A stretch of 64,000 nucleotides of DNA from Yponomeuta sedellus (GCA_934045075.1 OW203724.1:1790501-1854500), one strand, 5' to 3'; positions 25,801 through 36,800 are shown, counted from the first letter of the stretch. Made by a program: numbers and translations. The notes: generated from the letters alone by a model not told the origin.

Positions 25801-28800
25801 ACCTTGCGGCGCAGTTGCATTCTGTGACCGAGACAATCTATCACTGTTTTTCAGGCTCAGCCGTGGCAAAAGTACTGCGTTGAGCCCCCATGTGGCCAAC
25901 TTAACCCGACTAGAGACGAACTTTACAATGTTTTGGAAGACATTTACAGAGACATCGGAGGTAAGCTAAAATACCTTTATAGGTATTTTTTTAATTAAGT
26001 ATATAAATTAATGAACAGTCTGATTGAGCTAAAGCCAATGAGCTAAAATAAAGAACATTACATTGGCTACATTATTGGCTAAAATACCTATGTACTCAGA
26101 AGTCGAACTTAATAGATGTTTACTATGGTTCCCTATTAGATGTGATATCCAATGACTAAAATCCTCATGCTTAAACTCTCGCATACCTACTTTCAATGAA
26201 AAAACACAGACCACTAGCTATTCTACTCTTACAATAAGTAGATACTTACGTTTTTTTGAGTTCCCGATGTTTTAATATGTACTTACCTACAATGCGAATG
26301 AAATTTAAAATTCTTAAATGTTAAGGTTTCTTGGAAATAAATGTTCCCTCTCCAATACTACAGGCATTTAATACTATTTTTCACTTTAAAAAGGACATTC
26401 CCTCAAAATATTGCTAACGATTTCAAAAAGAACCCGCATAATGTGCTAAAAGTGAAAATAATAATTGAGAATGTAATTCTGAAAATAGTTTGATTTCGGA
26501 ATTTCGACAGGCGGTTCTCAGGTATCATATACCGTCGGCGTCGCTTCAATAGCATGTTGTATAATATAAGAGTCAGTTATATAAAATCTGCGCGTTTTTG
26601 CAGACATTTTCAAACCGGATCTGTTCCACATGGGTGGTGACGAGGTCAGCGAGAGATGCTGGAACTCGTCGACGGAGATCCAGAATTACATGACAAGCCG
26701 AGGCTGGGGGCTCGAGAAGCGGGACTTCTTGAAGTTATGGGATTATTTCCAGAAAGAGGCTCAGCGCAGAGCCTATAAGGTGATTCTTACGATGTTGACT
26801 CTTCTACGACCTGGCGATCAGCTTCATTCTGCTTTAGCTCAAATTCTCAATATTTCTCGGCGAAGCTGCGGAGGGGTAAAGCCTGTCACTCACTGTCGCG
26901 GTCGCGGCCTATACAAATCACAGAGTTGTTTTAAGTCTTGTATAAGTCGCATAGGCGTTAGTTTTTTTGAGGTTGGTATGTGCCATTCCCGAGAAAAAGC
27001 AAAGAAGTATTCCCAAAGTTCCTCGGTATTTAATTGAATTGAATGGTATTAGATATCCAAATAACAGGCACCGACAATTATCTAGATATTTGAAGCACAA
27101 ATATTGTGAAAAATAGTTTTATAGACTCGTGATCCCCAGCGCCACAATAGGAGTGATGATAGAGGACATTGTATTCCGAGCCTTTAACCTACGCGTCCAC
27201 AGTGAGGGTCTAAACAAATTGCTAATCCGTGGTCGCCATGTCTTTGTGACCCACATTCGCTTGTCGACGCATAAAACATAATCTTACTATGGGATTGGCC
27301 TAGCATTTCTATTTTGATTTGACATTGACTGTCGCAGCCTAATGCTGTGAACAAATGGTCACAGCATTAGGTAGGTATGTTATACTCTTATGTTCCGTAA
27401 TATTTTCCCGGTTTTGACACAATAATGATTCATTATTATCGGCCCACCGGTGCCTACTACTGCCGACTGGTCTGGGCCTTTTCCTCCAAATACTATTCGC
27501 ATCCACCCCTGCATCTTCCGACTGCCGGACTGCTAGCCTGCCCTATGACCTGTCATCCTGTTGTCAGTCGCCACTCCGTGATTCTAATCTGTGATTTGCC
27601 CGTTTCCAGGCATTCGACAAGAAAATCCCTTTGATATTATGGACGAGCACACTGACCGACTACGGCAACATCGAGAAATACTTGAACAAAGACGACTACA
27701 TTATACAGGTGATTACGAAAAGGCGAAACGAAGCCTGCCATGAAACCCAAACGCGATTGGAAAATAATAATTTCAACATTTTATTAAATATTTAGGTATG
27801 GACTACGGGAGATGATCCTCAAATCAATGGATTGCTCAGCAAGGGCTACAAACTGATCATGTCCAACTACGATGCACTCTACTTGGATTGCGGCTTCGGT
27901 GCATGGGTTGGAACTGGTAAGCCACTCTATCATTGAGCTTCATCGAGATATAACATCGAGCTTTTTCAATCGAGCTTCCTGTAGTTCGTTTATATCCATA
28001 TGCATCCTAGTACTTATCAAAATAGTTGTTGACTTCAACTTTGTTTGCTTCCAGGAAATAACTGGTGCTCCCCGTACATAGGGTGGCAGAAAGTCTACGG
28101 CAACAGCCCGGCGGTAATGGCTGACACGTTCAAGAATCAGATCCTTGGTAAGTACGTCCAGGCCCTAGAGTCCAATACTCACATACTTAGATATGAGCAC
28201 GACAATGGTTGTTATTTGTCTCAATTTGGTAGTCTACAAAGCAATAGCAGCAGTACAACGTCATTCCAGGGGTATAACCCGCGCAAATTAAATAGGCATG
28301 TCTCGCGAAGAAGATAGAATTGCGCGAGGCGCCGAGTTAAACAACACGTGTTCCATAATTTCAATGGGATTGGTTACTAGACTACTGATAGTGTAAATGA
28401 AACGACCATTACCAGACTAACGTGACTATTGAACAACTAGGCATAATGAGACTCTCCCCCAGGTTGATGGTTTATTCGATACATTCCAGGCTATTCTTCA
28501 TCTTAGGTACCTAATTTGTAACGAATTTGGTTGGTTTAACATTAGGGCGAAGAGGCTGAGATAGAAGCCTCAGCCATCACAGTCGATGTGAATGGGAATG
28601 ACAGTGAAGAAGGACAGGAAGCGCCATTGAATTTAAGTGAAAATTGGACATACTCGTAACATTGACTTACTAAAACGTCCGTAAAATATCGTTAAATAAC
28701 TATTTTTATTTAAATGAATTTTGTAGAAATTGTTATTTAAATGTTAAATAACAATTTTGAGTTGTTTGTCTTAATATTAACAATACATTTCTATAAATAA

Positions 28801-30968
28801 GTAACTGACCCAGCAAACTTCGTACCGCCTAACAATAGATTCTTTATTTTTTTATTATTTTCCTCTCCGTAAGAACCATCCTCGTACTTCAAGGAATGTT
28901 CTAAAAAAAGAATCAACGAAATCCGTTCAGCTGATCTCGAGATTTGCGCTTACCAACACATTCGGGGATTCATTTTTATATTATAGACTACTTGACTCAG
29001 CGAACTTCGTACCGCCTAACTGTCGATTTTTTAATTTTTATTATTTTTCTCCGTAAGAACCATCCCCGCACTTCAAGGAATATCCAAAAAATAATTAGCG
29101 AAATCGGTTCAGCTGCTCTCGAGATTTCCGCTTACCAACACATTCAGCGATCCATTCATCGGTTATTTTGAAGGGTATTTGAGCCATTTTTTTATCGACG
29201 CATTTCCATTACCTAGGTACGTTTCGGAGACAACAGCGTTTTCAAAAATATTGATTCATGGGGAACGATTTGGAAGGACGCTGTTCTCTGTGATCTGTCT
29301 GAGTGAATCCAGCGGCGACTGTGTGCAGGTGGCGAGGCAGCGCTGTGGTCGGAGCAGGCGGACTCGGCCGGGCTGGACGGCCGCGTGTGGCCGCGCGCCG
29401 CCGCCATGGCCGAGCGGCTCTGGGCCGAGCCCCTCACCGACTGGCAGGACGCTGAATACCGCATGCTGCATATTCGGTAAAATTAGGATGCTATATTCAC
29501 CGTGCTTCGCAAGGCACGTTAAGCCGTTGGTGCCGGCTGTCATATAATGGCAGTCGTTAAGCCATGTCAGAGGCCTTATGGGCGGCTTGATAACTTCTGA
29601 CAGTAAGGCCCGCCACTGTCTTACAATCCTCCACCAACCCGGACTTGGCCCCCGTGGTGGAGTATGGCCTAACCTTCCTGCGATGCAGGAAGAGACCCGT
29701 GCCCCAGCAGTGGGGACAAACCGGGGTTGATATAACAATTCACCGAAGCAATGCCGGTGCCGTGACTCTCCTTAAAACGAAAGTCGATCTCGTCTTCAGT
29801 AAATTTTATGAACAGCCCAAGGACACACTTGGGCTGTTTGACAGTGAAAAAGGGTACTTATTAATTATATACATTTGTAACAATTTCACGTTTTAAAACC
29901 GATTGGTCACGCGAAACATGTAGGTACTTAGATAGTTATTTCTTCGATTAAGTGGACTGTATTTTGGGTACGTACAGTTGAACAAGGGGATGAGGATTAT
30001 AGGGGTGAGAAAAGGAACACGCAGCACATACCTCGCAAAGCGGCATCCAGGGGACGTGATCTCTCCAGCTAAGGCGGCAGCTGCCGCGGCGGGTCCACCG
30101 CCCACACAAACAGTGATTGAAGATGTTTCACAATCAAATCCTTCTCAATAGCACTCGTGGAGGGCGCGACACACTTCACAGGGGTGGTTAAATACCAAAA
30201 AGCGTCAATTAAGCGGTTAACAACGATTTTAGCGAATTTGCTAGAACCGCGGCGGTTGAGGTCCAAATGTGAACTAACTGCAGTCGTTCGCCGCCAGGTG
30301 GCGCTGGCAGCGCATAGCGACGACGTCATGCATGCGTGTTTAAGGTGCAGGAAAAAAGATGGAAAGGAACATACCATTGAATATTTAATAGTTTATGATA
30401 GACTAAGTAATTTGGCGTTACCACCGATTTAACGCATTTTAATTAAAAATGTGGATCATTACTACAAAAAACAGGATAAAACTTGATAATTTTGTGTCAG
30501 TAGCAATTTTATAGAAACGGATTGGTCTAGTCTATAATGAATGACATCATAGGTAATTAAATATAGTTAAGCAATGGTTAAGCTATGTCAGAGGCCTTAT
30601 CGGGCGGCTTGGTAATTTCTGACAGTAAGGCGCGCCACTATCTTACAATCCTCCACCAACCCGGACTTGGCCCCTCGTAAGACCCGTGCCACATACAAGG
30701 GTTGATATCGAATAATTAAACTGCCGCTGAGGAGTTTGGGGAATCGCGTTTTATAAATAAAACCGAAAAAGTCGTTAGGAAGGTACTCTTACAATTCTAC
30801 CCTGTTTCGCCAAGCTGCCCTTTCACCGGTGACCAGGAATCAGCAAGTAGTCTATTTTTATATTTTATCTTTATTCTTTTCAGAGAACGTCTTGTGAAGA
30901 TGGGGATTCAGGCCGACTCCCTTGAGCCCGAATGGTGCTACCAGAATGAGGGCGAATGCTACAGATAA
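3559..30968 (+). CDS. Chitooligosaccharidolytic beta-N-acetylglucosaminidase (GH20), 3' eleven exons
   Basis: Exons with matching phases: 3559-3736, 8877-8985, 10879-11000, 11618-11752, 25855-25960, 26604-26779, 27610-27708, 27796-27916, 28055-28147, 29329-29476, 30884-30968 (stop TAA). Together they encode about 456 residues. The lepidopteran enzymes have about 595, so the signal peptide and the start of the N-terminal domain lie off the left edge. The TIM-barrel motifs are clear: [40 protein letters not shown], and the catalytic Asp-Glu pair in FHMGGDEV (exon at 26604). Substrate-site Trp residues lie in [11 protein letters not shown] and ALWSEQ. The ending EWCYQNEG matches silkworm-type enzymes. 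Family role: release of terminal GlcNAc from chitin oligomers after chitinase, in moulting fluid. All exons are open. All introns are GT-AG; the fourth internal one is 14.1 kb. Confidence 0.93.
3881..4121. mobile_element. Foldback MITE with long near-perfect inverted arms
   Basis: The left arm runs from TTAAAAAGTTAAAATTAC through GCGGTTAGCTAAT; the right arm is its reverse complement, ending GTAATTTTAACTTTTTAA. The arms are about 75 bp and nearly identical, around an unpaired core containing ACACGCGTGT and GT-rich DNA. No coding capacity. Such arms would form a stable hairpin. It sits in the intron after the 3559-3736 exon. Confidence 0.75.
4122..7150. other. Intronic DNA, mostly unrecognised, with repeat fragments
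   Basis: No exon or gene was recognised. 4917-5000 and 6510-6640 contain pieces of a repeat seen elsewhere in the window (GATGCAGGAAGAGACCCGTG and its complement). 5205-5495 is one of a repeat pair. 6421-6440 has a short ATTAG run. The rest is AT-rich. Confidence 0.5.
5205..5495. repeat. Dispersed repeat, copy 1 of a pair
   Basis: It aligns with 9752-10050 in the same orientation: GACTTTTTAAATTTTAAATATG, TTCACACTGGCTGTT, and CATTTTCCACCCAATAATCAG followed by CAAAACAACACTACTTTC are shared. No ends or coding capacity were recognised; it is probably a short non-autonomous element. Confidence 0.65.
7151..7510 (+). repeat. LINE/SINE 3'-tail-like fragments
   Basis: TAGCTGTGCCCCGCG at 7157 and a following stretch ending in ACAAACATACACACTCACAGACTTTCGCC resemble the tails of common lepidopteran retroelements. 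At 7446, AACCGGTCAAGTGCGAGTCGG begins another very common lepidopteran repeat motif. Both calls rest on remembered motifs, and the element boundaries are not visible. Confidence 0.5.
7939..8197. mobile_element. Foldback MITE
   Basis: The outer arms GCACAATGATGAGCCGTTTT (left) and AACGGCTCATTGTTCGC (right) are inverted copies. Inner arms AGATGGCGCTTGTAGGCGTGG and CCACGCCTGTAAGCGCCATCT are also inverted. No gene is inside. It lies in the intron between the 3736 and 8877 exon borders. Confidence 0.7.
8332..8505 (+). repeat. Dispersed repeat, forward copy
   Basis: The segment CCACTGCTGGACATAGCCCT through GGCGCTGCTGCCCACCCCCC recurs in reverse orientation at about 12480-12652 (GGGGGTGGGCAGCAGCGCCC through AGCAGTGCCTGA). 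Only an accidental short ORF overlaps it. The family is not named. Confidence 0.65.
9249..9310. other. Perfect 27-bp inverted repeat (hairpin), 8-nt loop
   Basis: The arms at 9249-9275 and 9284-9310 (AACAGCACTCGTTCACGAGC onward) pair without mismatch around the loop TGACCCCT. The direct repeat TGCTGCTGCC flanks it at about 9230 and 9319, which could be a target duplication or slippage. It is intronic, on the sense strand of the hexosaminidase gene. A tiny foldback element or a hairpin RNA are both possible. Confidence 0.6.
9752..10050. repeat. Dispersed repeat, copy 2 of a pair
   Basis: Same-orientation partner of 5205-5495, about 300 bp, differing by small indels in poly-T and poly-A runs. 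Both copies lie in hexosaminidase introns. Confidence 0.65.
11275..11350 (+). mobile_element. tRNA-like SINE head
   Basis: TGTGGCGTAGCGGTAGCGC (A box) is followed by GGTTCGAATCC (B box) with a paired T-arm, CCGGG/CCCGG. An A-run follows at once. The acceptor stem does not close as a normal tRNA would, so I call a SINE or tRNA pseudogene. Confidence 0.6.
11983..12324. mobile_element. hAT-type MITE with 8-bp target duplication
   Basis: The ends are TAGGGTTGCCAG and CTGGCAACCCTA, flanked by GTTAGAAC on both sides (11975-11982 and 12325-12332). TAGGG-type ends with 8-bp duplications are typical of hAT elements. The interior contains several TCCGGTATT repeats and no transposase. Confidence 0.85.
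12480..12652 (-). repeat. Dispersed repeat, reverse copy
   Basis: Inverted partner of 8332-8505; GGGGGTGGGCAGCAGCGCC and CCGAACTGCGATCCCC match its complement. It is followed directly by a perfect palindrome at 12653. Confidence 0.65.
12653..12696. other. Perfect 20-bp inverted repeat with CCCC loop
   Basis: The arms GTTTTTAAGATACGTGTATA (12653-12672) and its exact complement (12677-12696) flank CCCC. It could be a tiny foldback element or the joined ends of one. It is intronic and no gene is associated. Confidence 0.6.
12818..14840 (+). mobile_element. GGCC-ended minisatellite-bearing element, copy 1
   Basis: It starts at GAAGCGTACTCAAGCGCCG, with the normal terminus replaced by a fragment of another MITE (GGCCAGTTTCTGAA, about 12749). 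It ends ...CGTTCTGTAATACCGGCC. The body matches copy 2 (14844-17004) closely, including a 47-bp minisatellite. TTA at 14841-14843 separates the two copies. No transposase gene was seen, so it is non-autonomous. Confidence 0.75.
13500..14255. repeat. 47-bp minisatellite array A (about 16 units)
   Basis: The unit CAGGTTCCTCTCCACTGCGG followed by TGAAGTTGAAGTTTTATG and TTCAACAAG repeats head to tail at 47 bp. Variants alternate TTCAACAAG, TTCAATGAG and TTCCATGAG. It lies inside copy 1 of the GGCC-ended element. ORFs across it are by-products of the repeat. Confidence 0.9.
14844..17004 (+). mobile_element. GGCC-ended minisatellite-bearing element, copy 2 (complete)
   Basis: The inverted ends are GGCCAGTATTACAGAAGCG (left) and, on the minus strand, GGCCGGTATTACAGAACGA (right). 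TTA flanks both sides (14841-14843 and 17005-17007). A 3-bp TWA duplication suggests the PIF/Harbinger group, though no transposase is present to confirm it. The interior holds a SINE-like stretch, the repeat also seen at 24430 and 29490, and minisatellite array B. Confidence 0.75.
15815..16405. repeat. 47-bp minisatellite array B (about 13 units)
   Basis: Same 47-bp unit and orientation as array A, with extra variants (GTTAACTGAGC, GTTTACCGAGC). It is located at the same place within copy 2 of the GGCC-ended element. Confidence 0.9.
20846..21778 (-). repeat. Tandem array of seven 145-bp exon-intron units
   Basis: The units start at 20846, 20991, 21136, 21281, 21426, 21571 and 21716. Each has a 63-nt exon (21 codons, phase 1 at both sides) with acceptor TTATAATTTCAG and donor GTAAGT (the 20846 unit matches too), separated by 82-bp introns. 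Two types alternate: units 2, 4 and 6 encode [12 protein letters not shown]; units 3, 5 and 7 encode [12 protein letters not shown]. The unit nearest the catalytic exon is more diverged. A C/T change in the 21426 unit is silent. Confidence 0.85.
22735..22802. repeat. (TA)n microsatellite
   Basis: About 34 TA repeats in the intron between the first two THAP exons of the P-like element. Confidence 0.97.
23490..24145. repeat. 47-bp minisatellite array C (about 14 units, inverted)
   Basis: The reverse-complement unit (GAGGAACCTGCTTGTTGAAC and so on) repeats at 47 bp within copy 3 of the GGCC-ended element. A multi-unit block is itself duplicated: the series near 23700-23880 recurs near 23940-24110. 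Confidence 0.9.
24245..24430 (+). mobile_element. tRNA-like SINE segment in the GGCC-ended element
   Basis: TTGGCCTAGCCGCTAAGGCG (A-box-like) and GAGTTCGATTCCC (B-box-like) start a repeat that also occurs inverted at about 13258-13390 and 15540-15680. It lacks a closed acceptor stem. Confidence 0.55.
24430..24700 (+). repeat. Dispersed repeat (TACCACGGGGGCCAAGTCCG family)
   Basis: The same 250-bp sequence occurs inverted at 15290-15545, 29490-29725 and partly at 30570-30705, with shorter pieces at 4917-5000 and 6510-6640. Shared landmarks are CCCCACTGCTGGGGCACGGG and GCCGGCACCAACGGCTTAACG. Short ORFs recur in it but encode nothing recognised. Confidence 0.7.
25139..25854. other. Intron remainder upstream of the 25855 exon
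   Basis: No gene or clear repeat was seen. It ends in the pyrimidine tract and CAG that precede the hexosaminidase exon at 25855. Confidence 0.5.
28155..28432. repeat. Dispersed repeat, uninterrupted copy (empty Transib site)
   Basis: Homologous to 1-269 plus 3219-3223 and 3465-3499. At 28385-28390, CTGATA is continuous with GTGTAAATGAAACGACC, so no Transib or SINE is present. It begins directly after the donor site of the 28055-28147 exon. Confidence 0.75.
28805..29168. repeat. Tandem pair of about 190-bp repeats
   Basis: CTTCGTACCGCCTAAC, CCGTAAGAACCATCC and GCTTACCAACACATTC occur twice in the same order (from 28818 and from 29010). The text resembles a LINE 3' tail. It lies in a hexosaminidase intron. 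Confidence 0.65.
29490..29725 (-). repeat. Dispersed repeat (TACCACGGGGGCCAAGTCCG family), inverted
   Basis: It starts 14 bp after the end of the 29329-29476 exon, just past its donor site, with CACCGTGCTTCGCAAGG and ends at CAGCAGTGGGGAC. A partial further copy is at 30570-30705. Confidence 0.7.
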
Positions 30969-31382
30969 CTGCACATAAATACCTACACTGGCAGTGGCGT
31001 AGCTTTATAACCACGTGCCATGGGGCAAAAAATGGGGCCCTAGCTACGTAGAAAAAATATGTAAATACATTACTGTTACAGAGAGATTATGCCAACGGCC
31101 TTCGAGGCCCGGGGCCCGGCACCGCCCAGCCCCTTGGTAGCGTTACTACGTCATTGCATACAGGGTGTTAGTATTGAATTTTGTGCTGTTTGTAAGCCAA
31201 GCCAGGCGGTTTGCAGAGTTCGTCCGCACATTGAGAACGAAAGTGGCTTATGAATTGCAAAATGTTAAGTTATTTCGTCGTTTACTTATCTGTTATTTTA
31301 ACTATATTTAAATGTTTGTAGCCGCATTTTTTTCCCTTTCTATCTTAGAAATATATCTATCTTATATGTTGTTGATTTTAAA

Positions 31383-31600
31383 AACCTAATTTGAGGCTAA
31401 AAATTCCACCCATGCCGGGACTCGAACCCGCGACCTCTGGCTATCCGTGCCAGCGCTCTTCCAACTGAGCTAATGGGTGACTAACCGCCATCAGTGAAAT
31501 TTCGAACCTCTTTACAATACTCTCTGTATTACGTACAGGCAGCGACATCTGGCTGAAGTCATTTGCAATAGTGCATTAAAAAGAATATAATCTTTTCAGA
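31383..31600 (-). mobile_element. tRNA-derived SINE (CACCCATTAGCTC family)
   Basis: Read on the minus strand from about 31481: CACCCATTAGCTCAGTTGG, then GGTTCGAGTCCCGG, ending ATGGGTG, which pairs with the first seven bases. The anticodon loop lacks the usual T33, and the flanks (GTGAAATTTCGAACCTC) are shared with copies near 41.8, 51.4 and 59.2 kb. It is therefore a SINE family with an unusually intact tRNA-like head. Confidence 0.7.
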
Positions 31601-32180
31601 TATTAGACGTTAGCGATTGTGATCCACTTAAACGCCACGCATTATGGTGATTTAAAAGCCATAGCAAAATGAACATCTTAAGCGGTTTCGTACAGTAATA
31701 TAAGTACTACTAATTAATACTACGCTAATAAATTCAAATCAAACTCGAATCTGTGAGAAACATTAGTAGACAGCCAGAGAGGTGCTGGTGCGTGCGCGCC
31801 GCGGGCTTGCAGGTCATTATTGTTATAGACGGAGAGACGGTACTATTGCTTGCGAAGTTTTCGAAAAAAGATTCCTTTAACTATAACAACATTAGATTAT
31901 TTTTATTTTACGCCTATAGTCACTTAAAAGTAGCATTGAATTTTTAATTACTAATTACATATTCGTTACTTTCAAGTTTCGTAGCCTATTTACTACCTTT
32001 CTGTCGCTATTGTCGTTACCAGGAATGTTTGTTATAGCAGGAAAGCACTTACCATTATGTCGACATGACATCCTTCCCTGATCAAGGTAGACACCTAACA
32101 GGGTGTAAGGTAATTCTTTTGTATCCTGTCACTTTCGTTTTGAAAATGCGATGCCTATGTACATATTATAATATACATAG

Positions 32181-32307
32181 GGCCGGTTTCTGAATTATTT
32201 CACTAAGTAAATACTTGTAACATTCTCTGTCACGCTCTTTTCTGGGAAATTCGAAGAGACTGCGCTACAGTTTACTTTATAGTGAAATTCCCAATTCAGA
32301 AACTAGC
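32181..32307. mobile_element. Foldback MITE (GGCCGGTTTCTGAATT ends)
   Basis: GGGCCGGTTTCTGAATT at the left and AATTCAGAAACTAGC at the right are inverted, as are CACTAAGTAAA and TTTACTTTATAGTG inside. A fragment of a related element lies at about 12749-12817. Confidence 0.65.
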
Positions 32308-32664
32308 TTATTGTAAAATTGTGTCAGAAAAAAGTACAGTATTGTTATTAAGCAAGCAATTGCTTAATTAGGTATATATAATGTTGCTTGATTATTTTCT
32401 ATTATCTTTCTTAAATTAATTGCTTCTTACATAAACTTTTGAAGAAATAGAACAATATTGTTTTATTCCTGAGATTGGGTGTTAGGTACCTCTAATTACG
32501 TATATTACTACTGAACCCACTTTTCTCTAAATTCTTAGGTAGTAACAAAGCATTTAGAATTTTAACTTAGAATGATAATACCTACTTAAAATTCAACGCT
32601 AGCTACGTATAGGTATATTGCTTAGGTATTTATGATACTGAAACAAAAAAAAAGTTGATTCTTC

Positions 32665-33680
32665 TGCAAATTTTATGGATAAAGTGAGGGAGATGAATTC
32701 CCTTAAAAGTGACGTCACCACTCTAAAGAGTGAAAAAGCCGGTTACAACCTGAAAATTAGCTCGATAGAACGCGAACTAGTTGAAACTAAGCGGACCGTG
32801 TCTACCCTCCCTCACTTAACAACTTCTTGTCAAAGAACAACAATGTCGGCTTAACAACTTAGAAATATCCGGAGTACCGCTGTTAAATGGCGAAAACCTT
32901 CACAACATTTTGAGTAGAATTGCAATGAAGGTGGGTTTCACGCTGGTACCCGGTGATATTGACTACATACACCGAGTCAGACGTTTCCCTAACGGACAGA
33001 TTGAGTCAAATGTACCCGATTCTGAACCTAAAAGCTCTAACATTCTTGTGCCCAACATAATCGTGCGTTTTACGCAACGCAAACGAAAGAGTGATACAGC
33101 ATTACGAGCGCGTCGCGGCTTATCTACTCTACAGCTGACCTTGACATTGATGGCGCTTCACGAAATCACGACCGATCTACGTGAACGACCACCTTGCCCC
33201 GCACAACAAATTACTGCACAAACAAGCCCGTCAGCTAGGGAAAGAAGCCGGCTAAAAATATATATTATGGGTCAACGACGCGACGGGAAGATCCGCGTCA
33301 GTAAGAGTGAAACATCAAAATCTATAGTAGGTAATCTCAAGTGAAGCCGATCTTTCAAAAATAAAATGACTACCTACTCTTTTCTTTATTTACACATATT
33401 CTGTGCTTATTACTTCTAAACTATAATATTACGTCACTTAGAATAATGTCCGCATTCCGTACGGAATATAAACTTAATTGCATCAAATATAGAAGACTTG
33501 CAAGGCTATAGGTGGCTTTCACTAATACTGCCTAGCCTCTTAAAATATAAAAAAACATGAAAAGAAATGTTTTTTCAGAGGAGACTATGACTCAATTCGC
33601 TCGGAACTTTCCTCCATCAACTGGAAGTCCGAACTCAATGGCCTAGACATAGAAACGGATATAAATGCTATGACCTCCAG
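32665..33680 (+). pseudogene. Degenerate LINE (ORF1 and a piece of ORF2)
   Basis: An ORF1-type protein is visible at 32910-33344 (DIDYIHRVRRF, NIIVRF, RARRGLSTLQL), the style of lepidopteran LINE ORF1 proteins. Its first part (from about 32674) and last part (to about 33367) are in other frames. From about 33590 an ORF2 piece reads DYDSIRSELSSINW. The endonuclease region is missing. It continues beyond the nested LINE at 39284-39515. Confidence 0.7.
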
Positions 33681-33892
33681 TTTTTTTTTTTTTTTTGAGT
33701 ATATGGCACTGCACGGTTTGTGCCTACGCCAGTGTCAAGTTATCATAGACTACTGGGACTAGGGTTAAAGGTAAGGAAACGGAACAATTTTACGAAAGGA
33801 AAATTAAACGGAATTTGGAAAAAGGAATTTTAAAATCAGGTGTTAATAACATTAGGAAAACAAATAAAGATATATGTGCAATAAGTCTTAAA

Positions 33893-36800
33893 TTAAATTT
33901 TTATATCATTTTTACTTAAATACTTCGCAATACATTTATAAATATTTACATCAAAATTATATAAAAGGCAAGATTCACAGGTAGGAAAGGAGACACCAAG
34001 GGAAGTCAGGGAAGAAAGAAAGGAAGAATGATCCAAATTAGGACAGGAAAATAGGTAATGATTTATGTCTCCCACATCAGCCCCACAAGCACAGGCAGGG
34101 CTGTGCACAATGCCAAGCTTAGCAAGGTGGGCCGGAGTTGAAGTATGGCCCAAACGCAAGCGAATCATGATTGAAGTAACCTTCTTACTGAACTTGGCAT
34201 CGGCGCGACAAAACCAGGGCTTTGACATAATTACAGGTTGCACTGTGCGGTAATGCATGCCTTTTGTGCATTCCTCTGCCCAGATTTTATTCCAGGACTC
34301 CCGGAGATAAACCCTGGGAAGAGATGTGAGATCGCTGGAATAATTTTGATATGGGAATAGATCCCCACACTCCACAGCCTCATTGGCTAGTTTATCTGAT
34401 TTTTCATTTCCAACTATACCGGAATGAGAAGGGACCCATCCGAAACTAACTAAGAAACCTCTCTGATAGCATTGAAGTAATAATTTACGTATATCAAAAA
34501 TTATTGGCGAATTAAAACTGAAAAATGGAAATTTTACTAGGGCCTGGAGAGAGCTTAAGGAATCTGACAGTACCAGTGTACTTTGCAGACCCATCAAAAG
34601 TATATATTCCACTGCCTTTAAAAGTCCAAAGCATTCTCCAGTAAACACTGAAGATTCAGGGGGAAGTCTAATTTTCTGAACAATTTCAAATTGAGAATGA
34701 AACACTCCTACACCTACACAACTATTAGTGTGTTTTGAAGCGTCTGTAAAGATGGTGTGGTACCCCTGGAATTTGTCGTCTAAAAGGTTATTGAAATCAC
34801 TATTTTGACATACGTCATATTTTGAAATACCTAAATCAAGACGGACGTTAGGTACTTGAACTAATGAATTATATGGACAATTAAAAATAGGAAGCAAGTT
34901 AGAATTATGACATGGAGCTTCAATGGCGTTAAACTTCAAGAAACTTTGAACTAGACAAGGGATACCTCTGTGAGACCAATACTTGGATGACACAACCAAC
35001 TCTGAAAGACGCTGTAATTTGCCATGCAAAGGATGATCAGAGAGCTGCAAACATCGAGCCAAGAATCTATCAGAAAGGTATTGACGCCTTAATTTGAGAG
35101 GTGGCTCTCCACACTCTGCTTGTAAACAATTAATAGGACTAGATTTCATGGCCCCTAAGATAATTCTCAAAGCCTTGGACTGCACTGCATCCAATTTCTT
35201 CAAACCAGCAGCGCTACCAGGCTCCAATAAAAAGGTTCCATAATCAAGAACACTCCTGATCAAAGCATTGTAGAGCAACCTCAATGAAAAAGGATGAGCG
35301 CCCCACCAAACCCCCGAGAGGCATCTGATAATATTTATCAAGCGGTCACACTTGGCTGCAATGTATTCACAGTGAGGGAGTCCTGAAAGATGACTGTCTA
35401 AAATAACTCCTAAGAATTTTACTTGTGTTTTTACAGGGATAGGAGTGGAATTATACTGAATACAAAAGTCTGGTCGCTTTCTCAGTCTTGAAAAAAGGAC
35501 TACAGCACTTTTGTCAACAGAAAGGTCAAGACCATTAGTGGATAGCCAGTCCTGAAGTAATGAAAGGGAAGCAGTTAAAGATGAAGACATTGAGTCTATT
35601 GAGTGACCTGTGGCATAAATAAGAAGATCATCTGCATATTGCAACACATCTACAGAACTACCAAGGGAAGAGTCTAAATCAAAAGTGTATATATTGTACA
35701 ATAAGGGTGAGAGAACCGAGCCTTGCGGTAAACCTCTCCAAACTAATCTAGATATTTTAGTATTGTCTATATACACATTAATGATCCTTTCTGAAAGGAT
35801 ATTTACAATAAAATTTACAAGGATGTTGGGAACATTTAATAAATGTAGTTTTTGTTCTAGTACAGACACAAGAACACTGTCATAAGCAGCACGTATATCA
35901 AGAAATGCTGCAAGAACTGAATTGTTATTTGAGAAAGCTAGACGAATATCAGTGGTAAAGACACTTAGACTGTCAATAGTACCTCTCCCCTTTCTAAACC
36001 CATACTGGGAAGGAGATAAAATATTATTGCTCTCAATGAACCACTCAAGACGAATTTTGACAAGGTATTCAGCAATTTTAACTAGAACAGAGGATAGAGC
36101 AATGGGTCTGTAGGAAGAAGGGTCACCAGAAGGCTTATTGGATTTTAAAATTGGGATAATGGTTTGGGATTTCCAGGAGAGAGGAATAATACCTGAAACT
36201 ACAGTGGAATTAATTAATTCTAGGTAAGTTAGTAGAGTAGAATCACTAAGATTAACAATGAAAGAATAAGGAATACCATCTTCTCCTGGTGCAGAATCCC
36301 TAACATGAGAGAGGATCCCTTTTAATTCCTCTAAGGTGAAAGGCGAGTTTAAATCAGACCGACTATGTACAATATAGCAACTGGGAGAAATATATGTTTG
36401 TTCTGGAACAGAAGGAGGAGCTAGGTGGTCCATAAACTCATCAGCTAGGGAAAGGGACATTTTGGGAGTGTGAGAATTATTGAAGGCTGACCTGAACCGT
36501 TTTATGTTTTTCCAAACAGCAGATGGAGGAGTATTAGGTGAAATAGAAGTACAAAATGTTTGCCAACCTTCATATTTTTTCTGTTTCAAAAGTTTTTTAG
36601 TAATTCGAGATACTTCTAAATAAGTGTCAAAATTCTCTGGTGTCATTTCATCACTGTACATTTTTTCAGCTTCCTTTCTCTTTTTTACAGCCTCTGAACA
36701 CTCCGCATCCCACCACGGTGGAGAAGGGATTTTGCCAGAAGCACCATTTTTAAGAGGAAATGTCTGATCTGCTGCCTCCATCAATACCCTAGCAAAGATC

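Noticed and set aside
31395..31482. A true tRNA gene, because seven terminal bases pair.
   Set aside because: The anticodon loop lacks T33, and the same flanking sequence occurs at several other loci, often in tandem. It is a SINE family.
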